64,000 nt of DNA from contig BSWB01000006.1 in NCBI GenBank assembly GCA_033239125.1, positions 113,878,242 through 113,942,241 of the forward strand, in the 5' to 3' direction. Source of the DNA: Fagopyrum homotropicum (Eukaryota > Streptophyta > Magnoliopsida > Caryophyllales > Polygonaceae). This document shows positions 33,788 to 44,499 of the stretch, piece after piece (the first letter of the stretch is position 1; each line of letters begins with the position of its first letter). The notes under the pieces were generated by a model. It worked only from the letters and a program-made list of their open reading frames with translations, ran no database searches and was not told the origin of the DNA. The translations under genes and the position numbers were made by a program.

Positions 33788-36129
33788 TTTAAAATTTGAT
33801 AAAAACATCATATAAATATAAATTAAATTTATTATATTTTATATAAAACATAATAAATTTCTCATATTTTGATGCAAAATATGATAAAGTATCAAAATAA
33901 ATATATTAAAAATCATAAAATAATAGTTAAAAGTATTATATAATTTAAGAAATATTATAATTTTTTAATAGTCGATTAGAGTTGTTTAAATTAAATATAC
34001 TCATCTTCGAAATTTATAATATAATATTTTAATTATATATTTTTCTGTTTTTTTAAAATAATTCTAATATAAAAAACATTATTTTAGACAAAAAAATAAG
34101 AAATAAGGGTACCAAACGGGAAAACCGAAACTTCAGGGGTATCAAGCGAAAACGTGAAAAACTTTGGGCACCATCCGAAAAAGCCAAAAACTCAAGGGTA
34201 CCAAACGGAAAAATCCATAAATAAATCTATGGAGTATACCAAAAACAAAATATCATAGATATATAAATTATGTTTAATTTTAAAAGTTTAATAAAAACAT
34301 CATATAAATATAAATTAAATTTATTATATTTTATATAAAACATAATAAATTTCTCATATTTTGATGCAAAATATGATAAAGTATCAAAATGAATATATTA
34401 AAAATCATAAAATAATAGTTAAAAGTATTATATAATTTAAGAAATATCATAATTTTTTAATAGTTGATTAGAGTTGTTTAAATTAAATATACTCATCTTC
34501 GAAATTTATAATATAATATTTTAATTATATATTTTTTCTGTTTTTTTAAAATAATTTTAATGTAAAAAACATTATTTTAGACAAAAAAATAAGAAATAAG
34601 GGTACCAAACGGAAAAACCAAAACCTCAGGGGTACCAAGCGGAAACGTGAAAAACTTTGGGCACCGTCCGGAAAAGCCAAAAACTCAAGGGTACCAAACG
34701 AAAAAAACCAAAAAGTTACCTATGAAGCTTTAAGGAAATGGATGGTAAATTTCCTTTATCTAGTTCTTATTTATAGCTTAATATGTTTTTTTTTTAAAAC
34801 CGAAATGATAAAAATCGATTTAGCTCAAAATGTAAAAAAAAAAACTCTGAACTTACAATGTTCTAAAATAGACTATATTTGAATTGGTTGGACTACAATG
34901 ATTTAAAACCTTAAGTAAACCGATATGAAATAACCCGAAAACTCACTCAGATCCAAAGAACCCGACATGAATAAGTTGTTCTGTTTGTCAACTTTTGGGA
35001 CATACTATTTAACATATATATTTTACTGGAAATATATATATATATAAACTGCATATTGAAGAACGAAAAACCTCGTTGCCACCAAAAAATGAAGGAAAGA
35101 AATTTGACGAACAAATTAAACGAAACCAGTATAACCCAAGACGTGATTATACCCGATAAATATGATCAATATTAATCCGAATTAAAATTACCTTAAATAA
35201 TCTAATGCTCCGAATTTCAAATAAAACAACAAACTTTCCAGCCCTACTAAGCCTGTTAGTCATTAGGTCGACTTCACCCGACCTGAAACGAGCCAACATA
35301 ATTCGACCCAAGGCCGTCCTAACCACCCATTTGACACCCCCTAAGCGGGTTAATTTACTTTTGTAGGTTGATGCACACAAAAATTGCTTGTCATTGGGAT
35401 ACACACTAGTTGATGCCTTTGCGGTGGTGAGTGTTCTAAATACTGTCCTTACTTGTTGCTTAATTCTTGTGGTGATATTATTATGTCTTCTTATCACCGA
35501 ACTAGCAACAACAAAAGTGTTAGTTGTGATTGCATCGCCAATTCTTGCATTCACTTTTGTATTCGGAGATACTTGCAAAGCTTTCTTCCAAGGCGTCATC
35601 TTTTTCGTTCGTCACACATCCTTTTGACATCGGTGATCGTTGTATCATCGATGGAGTTGAGGTGATTAACTATCTTGCTTATCAATCTCCTACATAATTC
35701 AATTCTCTCATTGGTCATACCTCTATATTTTTATTTGTAGGTCGAGATGAAGCGAATCAATATATTGACAACAACATGTTTAAAAATCGGAACGAAAGAA
35801 AAAATGTTATTTCCAAACTCAAATCTAACAACTAGCATCGTTACCAATCTTGAAGTTGAACTTGATCCGGCGGACGTCATAGATGTTGTTCTTGATTCAT
35901 CTACTACAATATCCCAATTATTAGATTTGGGAAAGCAAATAGAAAGGTAAGTTTTAGATCAACAAATTTAGTACATAATATTTGTAGACTTCATGTGTTT
36001 AATAGTAGATGCGTAGTTGTGGGTGTGGTATGGTTGCAGTTTTGAATGAGATGAGATTATAAAATAAACTCCTTTTTTTGTGATAGGAGATTCTCCAAAA
36101 TAACACATCTCTCTTCATGTCAGTTGATT

Positions 36130-36205
36130 CTAGCATGTATGAATGTATGTATGTGTGTGTATGTATGTATGCATGCATGTATGTATATATGTATGTATGT
36201 ATGGT
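36130..36205 (+). repeat. (TATG)n microsatellite in an MSL intron
   Basis: Imperfect TATG/TGTA runs lie between MSL exons 4 and 5. Confidence 0.85.
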
Positions 36206-36634
36206 TATTGGATCAATTCAAATATATTGATTATTCATCTATATATAAAATTGTTTAACCATATAACTAATTGTTCATATGTTAATTTATATGTTCATTT
36301 GTTCATCTAAATTTTTGTTCAAGTATATGATAAATGTTAATTAATTTGGACAAATAATAATGTGAATCATTTTCACTTTTGACCTAAAAATCCCTTTTTA
36401 TATGGTTCAAATCCTATATTTATATAAACCATTATGACGCTATAAGTGATATGTTTATATGAAATTTTGTTTTGTAGTTTCTTTTATAACAACAAATGTA
36501 ATTTGCACGAGAAGTCATGCGAAGTGATTGTAAATGTGAGCGGGAGTAACATGAAGATAAGTATTCATTTCAAGCACAAGATGGATATTCAAGATGTGAG
36601 TCATGTGAAGTTCCTTCAAAAGAAGAAGAGATAA

Positions 36635-37354
36635 CGATCTCTACTTATACTCGAGATCAAACAATTTCTTGAAGATCTTAATGTCAAAATTGCAAACTCG
36701 TAGAGATGTACATTTAGATTTCTCTAAATTAAAAAGCCATTGAACCGAGTGAAGATATTTTGAACTTATTCTATAGAAACTTGTGGCTTTTGTAATTGTA
36801 TGTTAATCTTTTGATATAGGCAAATGGTTTAGGGCTTGGAGTGTTAGGCGGAATTTATGCACACCGATGGGGGAGAGGGTTTGTTGGATCGGTGGGGTTG
36901 ACGATCAACGATCTCATGCAAGGAAATGTGATACCTATCATAAAATATTGATCAACATTAGTCTTCCCTTAGACGATGGATCTTCGAGTACATTGAACTA
37001 ACTATGAATAATGATCGCAAATTCATGCAAAACAATTGTTAAGCCCATGCTAGTTGGATCAGAGGGGTCGACGATCATTGATCTCATACAAGGGAATGTA
37101 ATACTTCTCGAAAAAAATATTGATCAACGATGAGGGAACACTGAGTACATTGAATTAACTATGGTTAATAAGAGGTACATGATTGCTACTTCATGGTTTG
37201 AAAAAAAATATTTTTTAAAATGAAAATTATTAATTTCAAAGCTTTTTTTACCAAATTTTATTGTTTTTTTTTTCTATGGATTGTTCCTCTTTTTACAATA
37301 AGTTTATTAATATTATCATGTGACAAAACTCAACTTCGATAAAATGCTGCAAAT
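36635..37354. other. Spacer with a diverged tandem repeat
   Basis: GTTGGATC(G/A)G..GGG.(T/C)GACGATCA recurs at about 36891 and 37053, each followed by GATCTCAT.CAAGG(A/G)AATGT. No gene; it may be upstream LINE sequence. Confidence 0.5.
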
Positions 37355-37776
37355 CAATTCTCCTTTGGATTTATCATCAGAGATCATTGTGCGGTTCCTA
37401 TTGCTATAGAAAACGGTACGAGTTATGCCGAATCTGTTGAAGCAGAGGCTATAGCGTTACGGATGGGCCTTAAAAGGCAAAAGAGAGTGGTTTTCCATCT
37501 ATCGAGATTGAAGGAGATAATCTGGTTCTAATCAACTCGATTAATCATATTTGAAAACCTCCATGGGAACTGGATATGCTGATTAACGATATTTCAAACA
37601 CTATCTCAGGCTTCCCATACTCCAGCGTTCAACATATTTACAGGGAAATCAATTTAGTGGCGGACAAGATTGCAAAGCGCGAACACTTGGCAAAGATGGA
37701 CGTAAAGGCGATTTCCAAAGAAGTTCAAGACCTCATCCGTAATGATGTTTTATACCGATTGGTTTCTGGAAACTAA
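37355..37776 (+). pseudogene. RNase H-like domain remnant (probable LINE 3' end)
   Basis: It reads GFIIRDHCAVPIAIENGTSY and AESVEAEAIALRMGL, then after a frameshift GFPSIEIEGDNLVLINSIN, a stop, PPWELDMLINDIS, and VQHIYREINLVADKIAKRE. This is the RVT_3 RNase H-like domain (conserved Glu in EAEA, Asp in EGDN). The downstream CTAATCGCTTACCTATGTAT and A-rich run fit a LINE tail. It is opposite in strand to the copy near 20-25 kb. Confidence 0.78.
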
Positions 37777-38964
37777 TATGTCTAATCGCTTACCTATGTA
37801 TCAAAAGAAATAAAAAAAAATATGTGAAAAAAAGTTAATTAAAAGAACATCCATCAAAGGAGAATAATTCAAGCAATCTAACAAATAGAGATGACAATGG
37901 ATCAAGTGATGGGTGGGCGAAGCGCTTTTATTATCCACAGTTAACCTTATCGGTTATGTCAACCCATCAAACTTTGGGTGACCGGTTGGATATTGTGAGA
38001 TGATGAATTCAAAGCTTGATTTCAATCTCTAAGTGACGTTATGTTATATTGTACAAACTAAAGTAGTGGAAGTAGCGGAAGAGTGGTTAGAGGAGGGAAT
38101 CTCTTCAACTAGATAACTGATATGACCTAGTCTATCTAATTAAGATAAAAGAAAATATTAATTAAAAGCAAAAGATAACATAATATAACCTATGCAAATG
38201 CAAAGTATACAATTATATTAACAGATATAACCGATAAGATTAACGGTGAAATATTGCTCTCATAGAATTTGCCATCTAAAGCTACAAAGAACATATGCTT
38301 GTTTCCCGTTATAAAAATATTTAAAAACAATTTGAGGGTTATATACCAAAAGTCATTGTCAATCTTTCCACTCAAGCTATTCTGTAATTCTTATTATAAT
38401 GGAAATATAATTTTGATACCACAAATGTTTTAGTAATTAAAGCCTTCTTTGCAATATTCTAAAGAGTACTTTTCTCTTGTTCAAAGTCTTACTCTTTTAC
38501 TTGTCAAGGTTTATGAGATTTGTATTGTTGTTGTCAAAGTTTGATACGTTTTTTGGTGGTATTTCGACTTATTTGTCTAAAAGGGACCGTAAATTTGTGA
38601 TTAAATTTCTCTATTTTGAGTTCAAATTATGTGTCCATACTTTTTCAATCTTTCTCGCTTAATTAAACTATGTATCGTCCAATAATTTCAACCGCTTTCC
38701 ATTATAAAAAAATGCAATAAAAAACCTATGTTACAAGAGAAAAAAGTACATTTATATTTTGTAATTTGAATGGATACAAAAAGTTCAATTCAAAATATAC
38801 GGGAAACAAAGTGTACGTTGTAATCGAACCAACCAAGAAAAAAGTATTACCTTGAAGAGTTTGAAGATAAGGATGAATTGCGTAATGAACAATATTATTC
38901 TTGACTTATATTTGGAATAATTTCGATGTAAAGTATAAATACTTAACGTTATAAGTTTTTATTG

Positions 38965-39012
<48 letters not shown>

Positions 39013-39333
39013 TAGGAGATTGATCTGACTTTATTATATTCGGTTATCATTACGTATTTATATTATTATATTTCTATCTTGTTGAAATATTATCGTATAT
39101 CCGGTCAAATTATTGTCGAACTAAAGTCGACAACTTATTATTCTACCCATAAAATTTCAGGTTTATAAATTCGGTTAACTTATAGGCTTCTCTAACTTAT
39201 ATCCAGAAGAATTTGGAATTAAAAGTACTTAATCACTTAACTTTTTAAGTTTTATAAAATTTATTCACATATTATATTAGTAGGAGATTAATCTAGACTT
39301 TTTATTCTATATTCTAAAATTAAAAAAATGGTA
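37777..39333. other. AT-rich intergenic DNA
   Basis: A (TA)n run lies at about 38968-39009. AGTAGGAGATT(G/A)ATCT occurs on both sides of a ~265-bp segment (about 39011 and 39277). No gene is supported; the short ORFs lack any recognisable domain. Confidence 0.55.
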
Positions 39334-39624
39334 ATTAGAGACTTAAAAATTAAATATACTTTTTATAAATAAAATGGTAAACAAAATGGGTAAGTAAGAA
39401 TAGTACACTAAATTTGTTTATATTCTTCCAAAATGTGGAAAAAAAACAAGTATGATAAAGACAAAGCACCCAACACTTAAAATAACCATTTTTTACTCAA
39501 AGTAACACTAACTAACACTATTATTTGATTTTCAAATATATGTGCCTACCAAATCTTAAATCCCTAGTTTTATTACATATATTAACCTAAAAACAATTTT
39601 CATTTTTGTACTAATGAAGGCCAA

Positions 39625-39915
39625 ATGGGTTGGATTGGGTCTTTGTTTTGCCCATTGAAGAAGCTATGGAACAATTGCAAACGCCCATTCATGAGGAAGA
39701 GTAAGTAATTAGGGTTTCAAAGAATTGTTTAGATTTGGGTTTCAATTTTTTTTCTTCTAATTGTTGTTTAATTAGCAGGAAAGGGGATTTATATGTTGTA
39801 TGAAGATGTGAAGTCTTGTGAATGTGAAGATGTACAAGCTCTTTGGTCTATGGTGGTTGTGTCATATTCGCAACCGCCGAGGAAGTACCGGTTCCTTCGC
39901 CGTCACCGCCGCTAG
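39625..39915 (+). CDS. Conserved-looking small plant protein, 70 aa, two exons (copy B)
   Basis: Exon 1 (39625-39700) encodes MGWIGSLFCPLKKLWNNCKR plus PFMRK; exon 2 (39779-39915) encodes KGIYMLYEDVKSCECEDVQ, ALWSMVVVSYSQPPRKYRF and an Arg-rich end. The intron has GTAAGT and TTAGCAG, 78 bp. Exons are the same length as in copy A and substitutions are few, with no stop or frameshift in either copy. The pattern of Cys-x-Cys-x-Asp-Val and Leu-Trp-Ser suggests a folded small domain. Function is unknown to me; nuclear or cytosolic location is inferred only from the lack of a signal peptide and the basic tail. Confidence 0.78.
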
Positions 39916-41033
39916 AGGTGTTGTACTGCCGGCCGACGGAACTCATTGTACATGAAAGTCATTTGCTTGTGTACTTCTTTCTACTTCCTTTTCAATTGAA
40001 TATTACATTCACAAAACTCAAATTTAGGTTTTTTGGGTCAAAATTTTGGACCTACTTGGACCGCTCAACTCGGCCTTATACCGATCCTAGTGTATTATAA
40101 CCAGTCTCCGACAAGGCTCACGGATCTATAGCACGTACGGACCTTTTCAGACAATGGATCATAAATAAACTTGTTCATATTAGGGTTGGGTTTGGGCCGA
40201 GCCTTCTTCCGGGCCTCAAATGGCGGTCGTGCCTGGCCGGCCGGGCAAATACCCGTTTTTCATTAAAAAAATTTTTTGAATGTTTTAAATATGATTTTTT
40301 AGTAAAAAATTAAATTATAATTAAGCTATTTTAACACCCGTTTTTCATTTAATTTTTTTAAAATGTTTTTAATATGATTTTTTAGTAAAAATAAATTATA
40401 ATTAAGATATTTTATGTAAAATATATAAAATTTATTATAATTATACTAAATATTTTATTTTTATAATTAATAATATTAATATTGGATATATATATTTACC
40501 CGGGCCGACGGGCCGGGCTTTTCGACCTAGTCATACATCTTCCGTTGTTCGTACGTACCCACCCGTTTTTTTCGCTCAGGCTGCCCGATAATAATACTAA
40601 ATATTTTGTATTTATACTTAATATTTTATAAAAATAATATTTTTGACCCGGTCAGACCCGTTATTTTTCTCTGTTCATACCTGCCCGTTATTTTTCGGGT
40701 GGGCTGCCCGGATCTGTCAGGCGAAACACATTCACTTTGCAAAATTTAACTTCTTACAGCAGAAAAATCACCAACAGAAACATCAGCAAACTCTCTTATT
40801 TATAGTCTATTACAGCAGTTAAGCTTCCAGCTGAAAGGCATATTGTCAGGCGAAACGGCAAACCTTTACTGTGTAAACAATCTCAATGACATGCAAAGTC
40901 AACCAAAACTTAAGAAGCTAATTAAATGGAACACCTGATCCAAGAGGAAATACATACTGGTAATAAAAAATAATAATAAAAAAAAAAAGAGGTTCCCTTG
41001 AGAGATTTCACTTCAGTAAGCAAATACAAAGTG
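39916..41033. other. Intergenic spacer of block B
   Basis: GC-rich scraps (GGGCCGACGGGCCGGGC near 40503, CCCGGTCAGACCCG near 40645) lie in AT-rich DNA and correspond to 11160-11560. Two copies of a CCCGTTTTTCATT...ATGATTTTTTAGTA segment occur at about 40252 and 40336. No gene. Confidence 0.5.
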
Positions 41034-43134
41034 CTAAAAACCGGAAGCATGAAGGTTTCTTGATCCGAATCGTTTGAACCTCCTTGTATGAAAAGGAGGG
41101 TAGACAGCTTCCGGACAAACATTTTTCTTAAACTCCATTGTGAAAGACTGTCTTTGGACATGATTTCTTGACCCTGGTCGTCGAACCACACTTGTGAGTA
41201 AAGGTGGGTAGACAGCTTCCGGAAAAACATTTTCAGGACGTCTCTTAAACACCGTAGTTTGAGAGAGTCTTTCCACAAGGTCACCCGATCCAGATAGTAT
41301 AATTCCCGGTTTCATCATTTTCTTTTTAGTCTGTTGTTGCTGTCTATGTTCGTCATCTGTACTAGTTTCAACCACTTCACCCTACAGGATGCATTAAATG
41401 GATTCATGTTATTTTCCACCTGACATCTTCACACTGCAACATTCTCAACACTTTTATGAGCAAGTATATGAGTTAGTAAATACCTCTCCTTGAGTATTCA
41501 TGCCTGTATTGGAATCAACACGAGCGTCAGCTGAATCATTTTCCGTCACAGTGTCGTCATCCAGCAGTGTCAAACTTTCATTTTCATCTTCATCTTCAAT
41601 GTCTCCTGAAGTACCTGAGTTTCCCCATCAAGGTAAATGCGCAACAGGAATCAATTGAATTTAGAAGATTACTCTACTGTAATTGCTCACTCAGTTTCTC
41701 AATACAACTCAAGTGTAAAACAATGTAAATGCATTTACCATTAGACCAAATCCAAAGCCACAAGGCCACTGAATCACTCTGTTGAACTAAAAACTGAGAA
41801 GCATAATTTGTTTTCTTTATTGACTTCATATACTTTATATAACATAACAAGTAGGGATAAGACAGTAAAATACATATAGCTTTAACCTAACTCAATCTCT
41901 AACAATAAATTCCAAATCTTGATTAAGCTTCCAACCAAAAGCTTTAGCAATGCTAGCTTTTCTATTCGTAACCTGTTTTCTTGAACAATAGTCATGGACT
42001 CAAGGAAATAGAATCATTTAGCTGCAATAAGGGAAGCATATATATATAATGCAAACACGTTTTAAACTTCACAGGCGGTGAAGTTTGTAGCAATTTACCT
42101 GAATAAGAATCACCAATAATTAGATCATCAAGCATGGAGACATCAAGCCTTGTAAGAGATTGACTGTTAGAATTGAATACTCCATAGAGCATGTGCATTG
42201 CCTCCTGCATACTGGGCCTTAGATCTGGCTCTCTTTGTACACATAAGAGTGCCACAACAATAAAGCTTTGCACAACATCTACGGAATAATCAGTCAAGAC
42301 TGGATCAATAATCTCGATAAGTCTGTCATTTCTCATTAGTAATGAAACCCAAGTAATAATACCGCCGGCTCTGCTGTTTTCATATGCATCCCCATGAAAG
42401 AGACCATATGCATTTCTCCCGCTAATCAATTGAAGCATAAGAACTCCAAAAGAAAAGACATCTGTCTTTCTTGAATACTCGCCTTCTATCGTATACTCTG
42501 GCGCCATATATCCATAAGTCCCAGCTATAGTATCTGTTTTATGAGTCGATTCCAATACCGATTCGTAGGGTTCACAAAAGACTTTGGCAAGATCAAAATC
42601 AGTGATTTTAGGGGTGAAGTTGCTGTCGATAAGGATGTTTGAAGGCTTAATGTCACGATGAATGGCACAGGGATTGGCATCATAGTGAAGGTAAGAGATG
42701 CCGCGAGCAATGCCCATACAAATGGCAGATCTCCTATGCCAGCTTCTGAAATCTCTACTCACTGAATTTTTAATAAGGTCGTCCAAGCTTCCAAACTCGG
42801 CAAATTCAGTAACAAGTAAGAAACAATCATCCTCCATACAATACCCTATTAATTTCACAATATTTCGGTGCCGGATACGTGACATCAACTTCAGGGAACC
42901 CGAAAAATCTTCCAATCCTTGTTTAGATAGTGCATATCTGTAGTTTTTTACTGCAATTAGGGTTCCATCGGCCAGAAGTCCCTTGAAGACTCTTGCAGAA
43001 CCACCCTGACCGATAAGTCTATTCTTGGAGAAGTTGTCAGTCGCGATCCGCAGCGATGAGTAGGAGAACTTTTTTATGTTCTCCAAATTGGAGAAATCAT
43101 CAGCTCGGGGGCGACGGAACCAACGACGACCCAT
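41034..43134 (-). CDS. Atypical receptor-like cytoplasmic kinase, 501 aa, three exons (copy B)
   Basis: Exon 1 43134-42099, exon 2 41605-41484, exon 3 41381-41034 give a continuous 501-residue frame with GT-AG junctions (ATTCAG|GTAAAT, CTTCAG|GAG, GAGAG|GTATTT, CTGTAG|GGT). A 76-bp 5'-UTR intron is likely (43213-43138). The protein starts MGRRWF, with no signal peptide or transmembrane segment; Gly2 could be lipid-modified. The kinase domain spans about 35-310: glycine loop GQGGSARV 42-49, Lys63, HRD 159-161, Asn166, GTYGYMAPE 205-213. Two key positions deviate: DFG reads DFD (179-181), and the usual helix-C Glu is Ser80. Kinase activity is therefore doubtful; it may act as a pseudokinase. 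The domain resembles CRK/SRK-type kinases. The acidic linker (exon 2) and the tail with about 2.3 repeats of 36-39 residues (417-501, each with PEAVYPP) are unfamiliar. Confidence 0.83.
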
Positions 43135-43455
43135 ATCCTACAAGATCGAGTTCAACTCATTACAGCTTTCAACAATCAAAAAAATAATCAAAGAATAGCA
43201 GTACAGCACTTACCAAATCGGGCAGACAAGAGCTTGGAGGAGGAAGGAAAGTATTTCATTTTCTTCACCATAATTTCCAACAAATTGACATAGTTGAGTT
43301 CCCAGAATCTTCTGATGAAACGACCTACAAAAACCTAGCTAGTGCGAAGCTTCTCATGGCAAGCCATTGTGTGCCCCACCCACGCGTTATCAATTAGGGC
43401 AACAGCTAGATCAGAATTCCAGTCCTCTAGGCTCGACTTCTAATTTGCTTGAAAC

Positions 43456-44140
43456 TGCCGTCAGTTGTCTTTGTTGACTACAGGTAAGTACAATGTGGGA
43501 ACCCTTCTCGTCTTTTCAATTTCTGTGCTGTTGATAGAGGAAACCCCTCTTCTTCTAAATCATATGAAGATGAATCCACATGTCCTCTTCTTCTAAATCA
43601 TATCAAGATGAATCCACATGTCTACAATGTAAGCAACTATGACTGAAATGTAGACCTACAAACAATACCACCTTAATCAACAAACTATTGTAAACCTAGA
43701 TGGATCCATCTCCATCTCAACTCTAAATCAGGCTGAGAAGAAATATGAGAATCCTTTTCGGGGCTTGTTCCTTTCCATATCGGTATTGATATCTACGGGT
43801 ATGAGATTGAAATCTGATATCATATACTCAATTACGAAAAATGGATATCGATATATATCATACCCATGTCCCATATCAAGATATGGGAAATGAACATGTC
43901 TCAAGGTTATAGATCAATTGGAACCAAAAAAGTGAGAATTGAAATGTTACTTTCCGGAATTTTTGTGATTTCGCTCCATACTGACCTTTTCTTCCATTGC
44001 TTCATCCTCCGTGACTTCCTTCTCCGTATCCTCGACCTAACAACAACAGATGGCAGAATGCCATTGATCGATGAACACAAACTCTAAACCTAAATATTGA
44101 TGTTGATCGATGATTCTCTTTATCCTTGGATGTATATAAT
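43456..44140. other. Intergenic DNA with a 37-bp tandem repeat
   Basis: TCCTCTTCTTCTAAATCATAT through GATGAATCCACATGTC occurs twice at about 43546-43622. Around 43780-43880 there is GATATCG/CGATATC-rich inverted sequence. No gene. Confidence 0.5.
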
Positions 44141-44477
44141 CATTGGCGGCCAAAGGATTTCGGGGAGGGGGGCGAAATTTTATTTTCGATAAAAATATCT
44201 ATGAAAATAAAATAGCGATAAAAATAAAGTTAATATGTAATCTACTTACAATAAATAAAAATACAAAAAAATTTTTAAAAAAACATTTCACTTAAAAGGC
44301 GCGGTCCACTATATATTTAAAAAAAAAGCTGTCCTATGGAACGCGCCTCTTTAGTTTTTTTTTCTTCCAAAAACGTTACACTATAGCCGCGGTCTAGGAC
44401 CGTGGCTATAATTTCATAAACGAGAGAAGCCACAACCCTTTTTTTTTGGGGGGGGGGGGGGCAGAGGGCCGCCCCTG
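44141..44477. mobile_element. Short non-autonomous hAT (Tip100-like), perfect 8-bp TSD
   Basis: The ends CATTGGCGGCCAAAG and CAGAGGGCCGCCCCTG are imperfect inverted repeats of the CAGGGGCGG type. TATATAAT flanks both sides exactly (44133-44140 and 44478-44485). It is 337 bp, non-coding, with a 13-base G run near its right end. Confidence 0.88.
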
Positions 44478-44499
44478 TATATAATAAGATACACAACCT

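Larger units (their letters stand above)
31360..34706. mobile_element. Nested AT-rich foldback element inside an MSL exon
   Basis: The left arm (about 31365-31830, TTTGATACCCTTGAGTTTTT onward) is mirrored by the right arm (about 34260-34700, ending AAAAACTCAAGGGTACCAAA). The right-arm sequence occurs three times in tandem: about 32042-32562, 32563-34228 interrupted, and 34229-34700. Comparison with the MSL frame places the junctions near 31357-31362 and 34703-34707; CAAAA at both junctions is a candidate 5-bp target copy. No transposase; superfamily not determined. Confidence 0.75.
30072..36634 (+). pseudogene. MSL: MscS-like mechanosensitive channel (MSL) pseudogene
   Basis: Plant MSL proteins are membrane ion channels opened by membrane tension; this looks like the plasma-membrane MSL4-10 type. 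Exon 1 (30072-31178) starts ATG and encodes a hydrophilic N-terminus then membrane segments (SILSFVIMYPIFLIYFLGTLL, GIWKWSLLLVVLSLGYP), with at least three frame changes between 30290 and 30820. Exon 2 (31253-34744) encodes SVEYVTEEVLQRWLNRNDAK and, beyond a 3.3-kb insertion, VTYEALRKWM. Exon 3 (35367-35661) holds the pore-helix region ELATTKVLVVIASPILAF, FVFGDTCKAFFQGVIF and, after one frameshift, HPFDIGDRCIIDGVE. Exon 4 (35741-35946) has VEMKRINILTTTCLK and LFPNSNLTTSIV. Exon 5 (36478-36634) ends early after CEVIVNVSGSNMKISIHFKH. All introns keep GT-AG ends. The frameshifts, insertion and shortened C-terminus mean no functional channel. Confidence 0.87.
39334..43455. repeat. Segmental duplication block B (partner 10307-14225)
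   Basis: It aligns with block A in the same orientation across both genes, their introns and the spacer. Its right end continues into the ATCTTCTGATGAAACGA segment with no MITE between, so block B shows the state before the MITE cluster arrived in block A. Confidence 0.9.
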
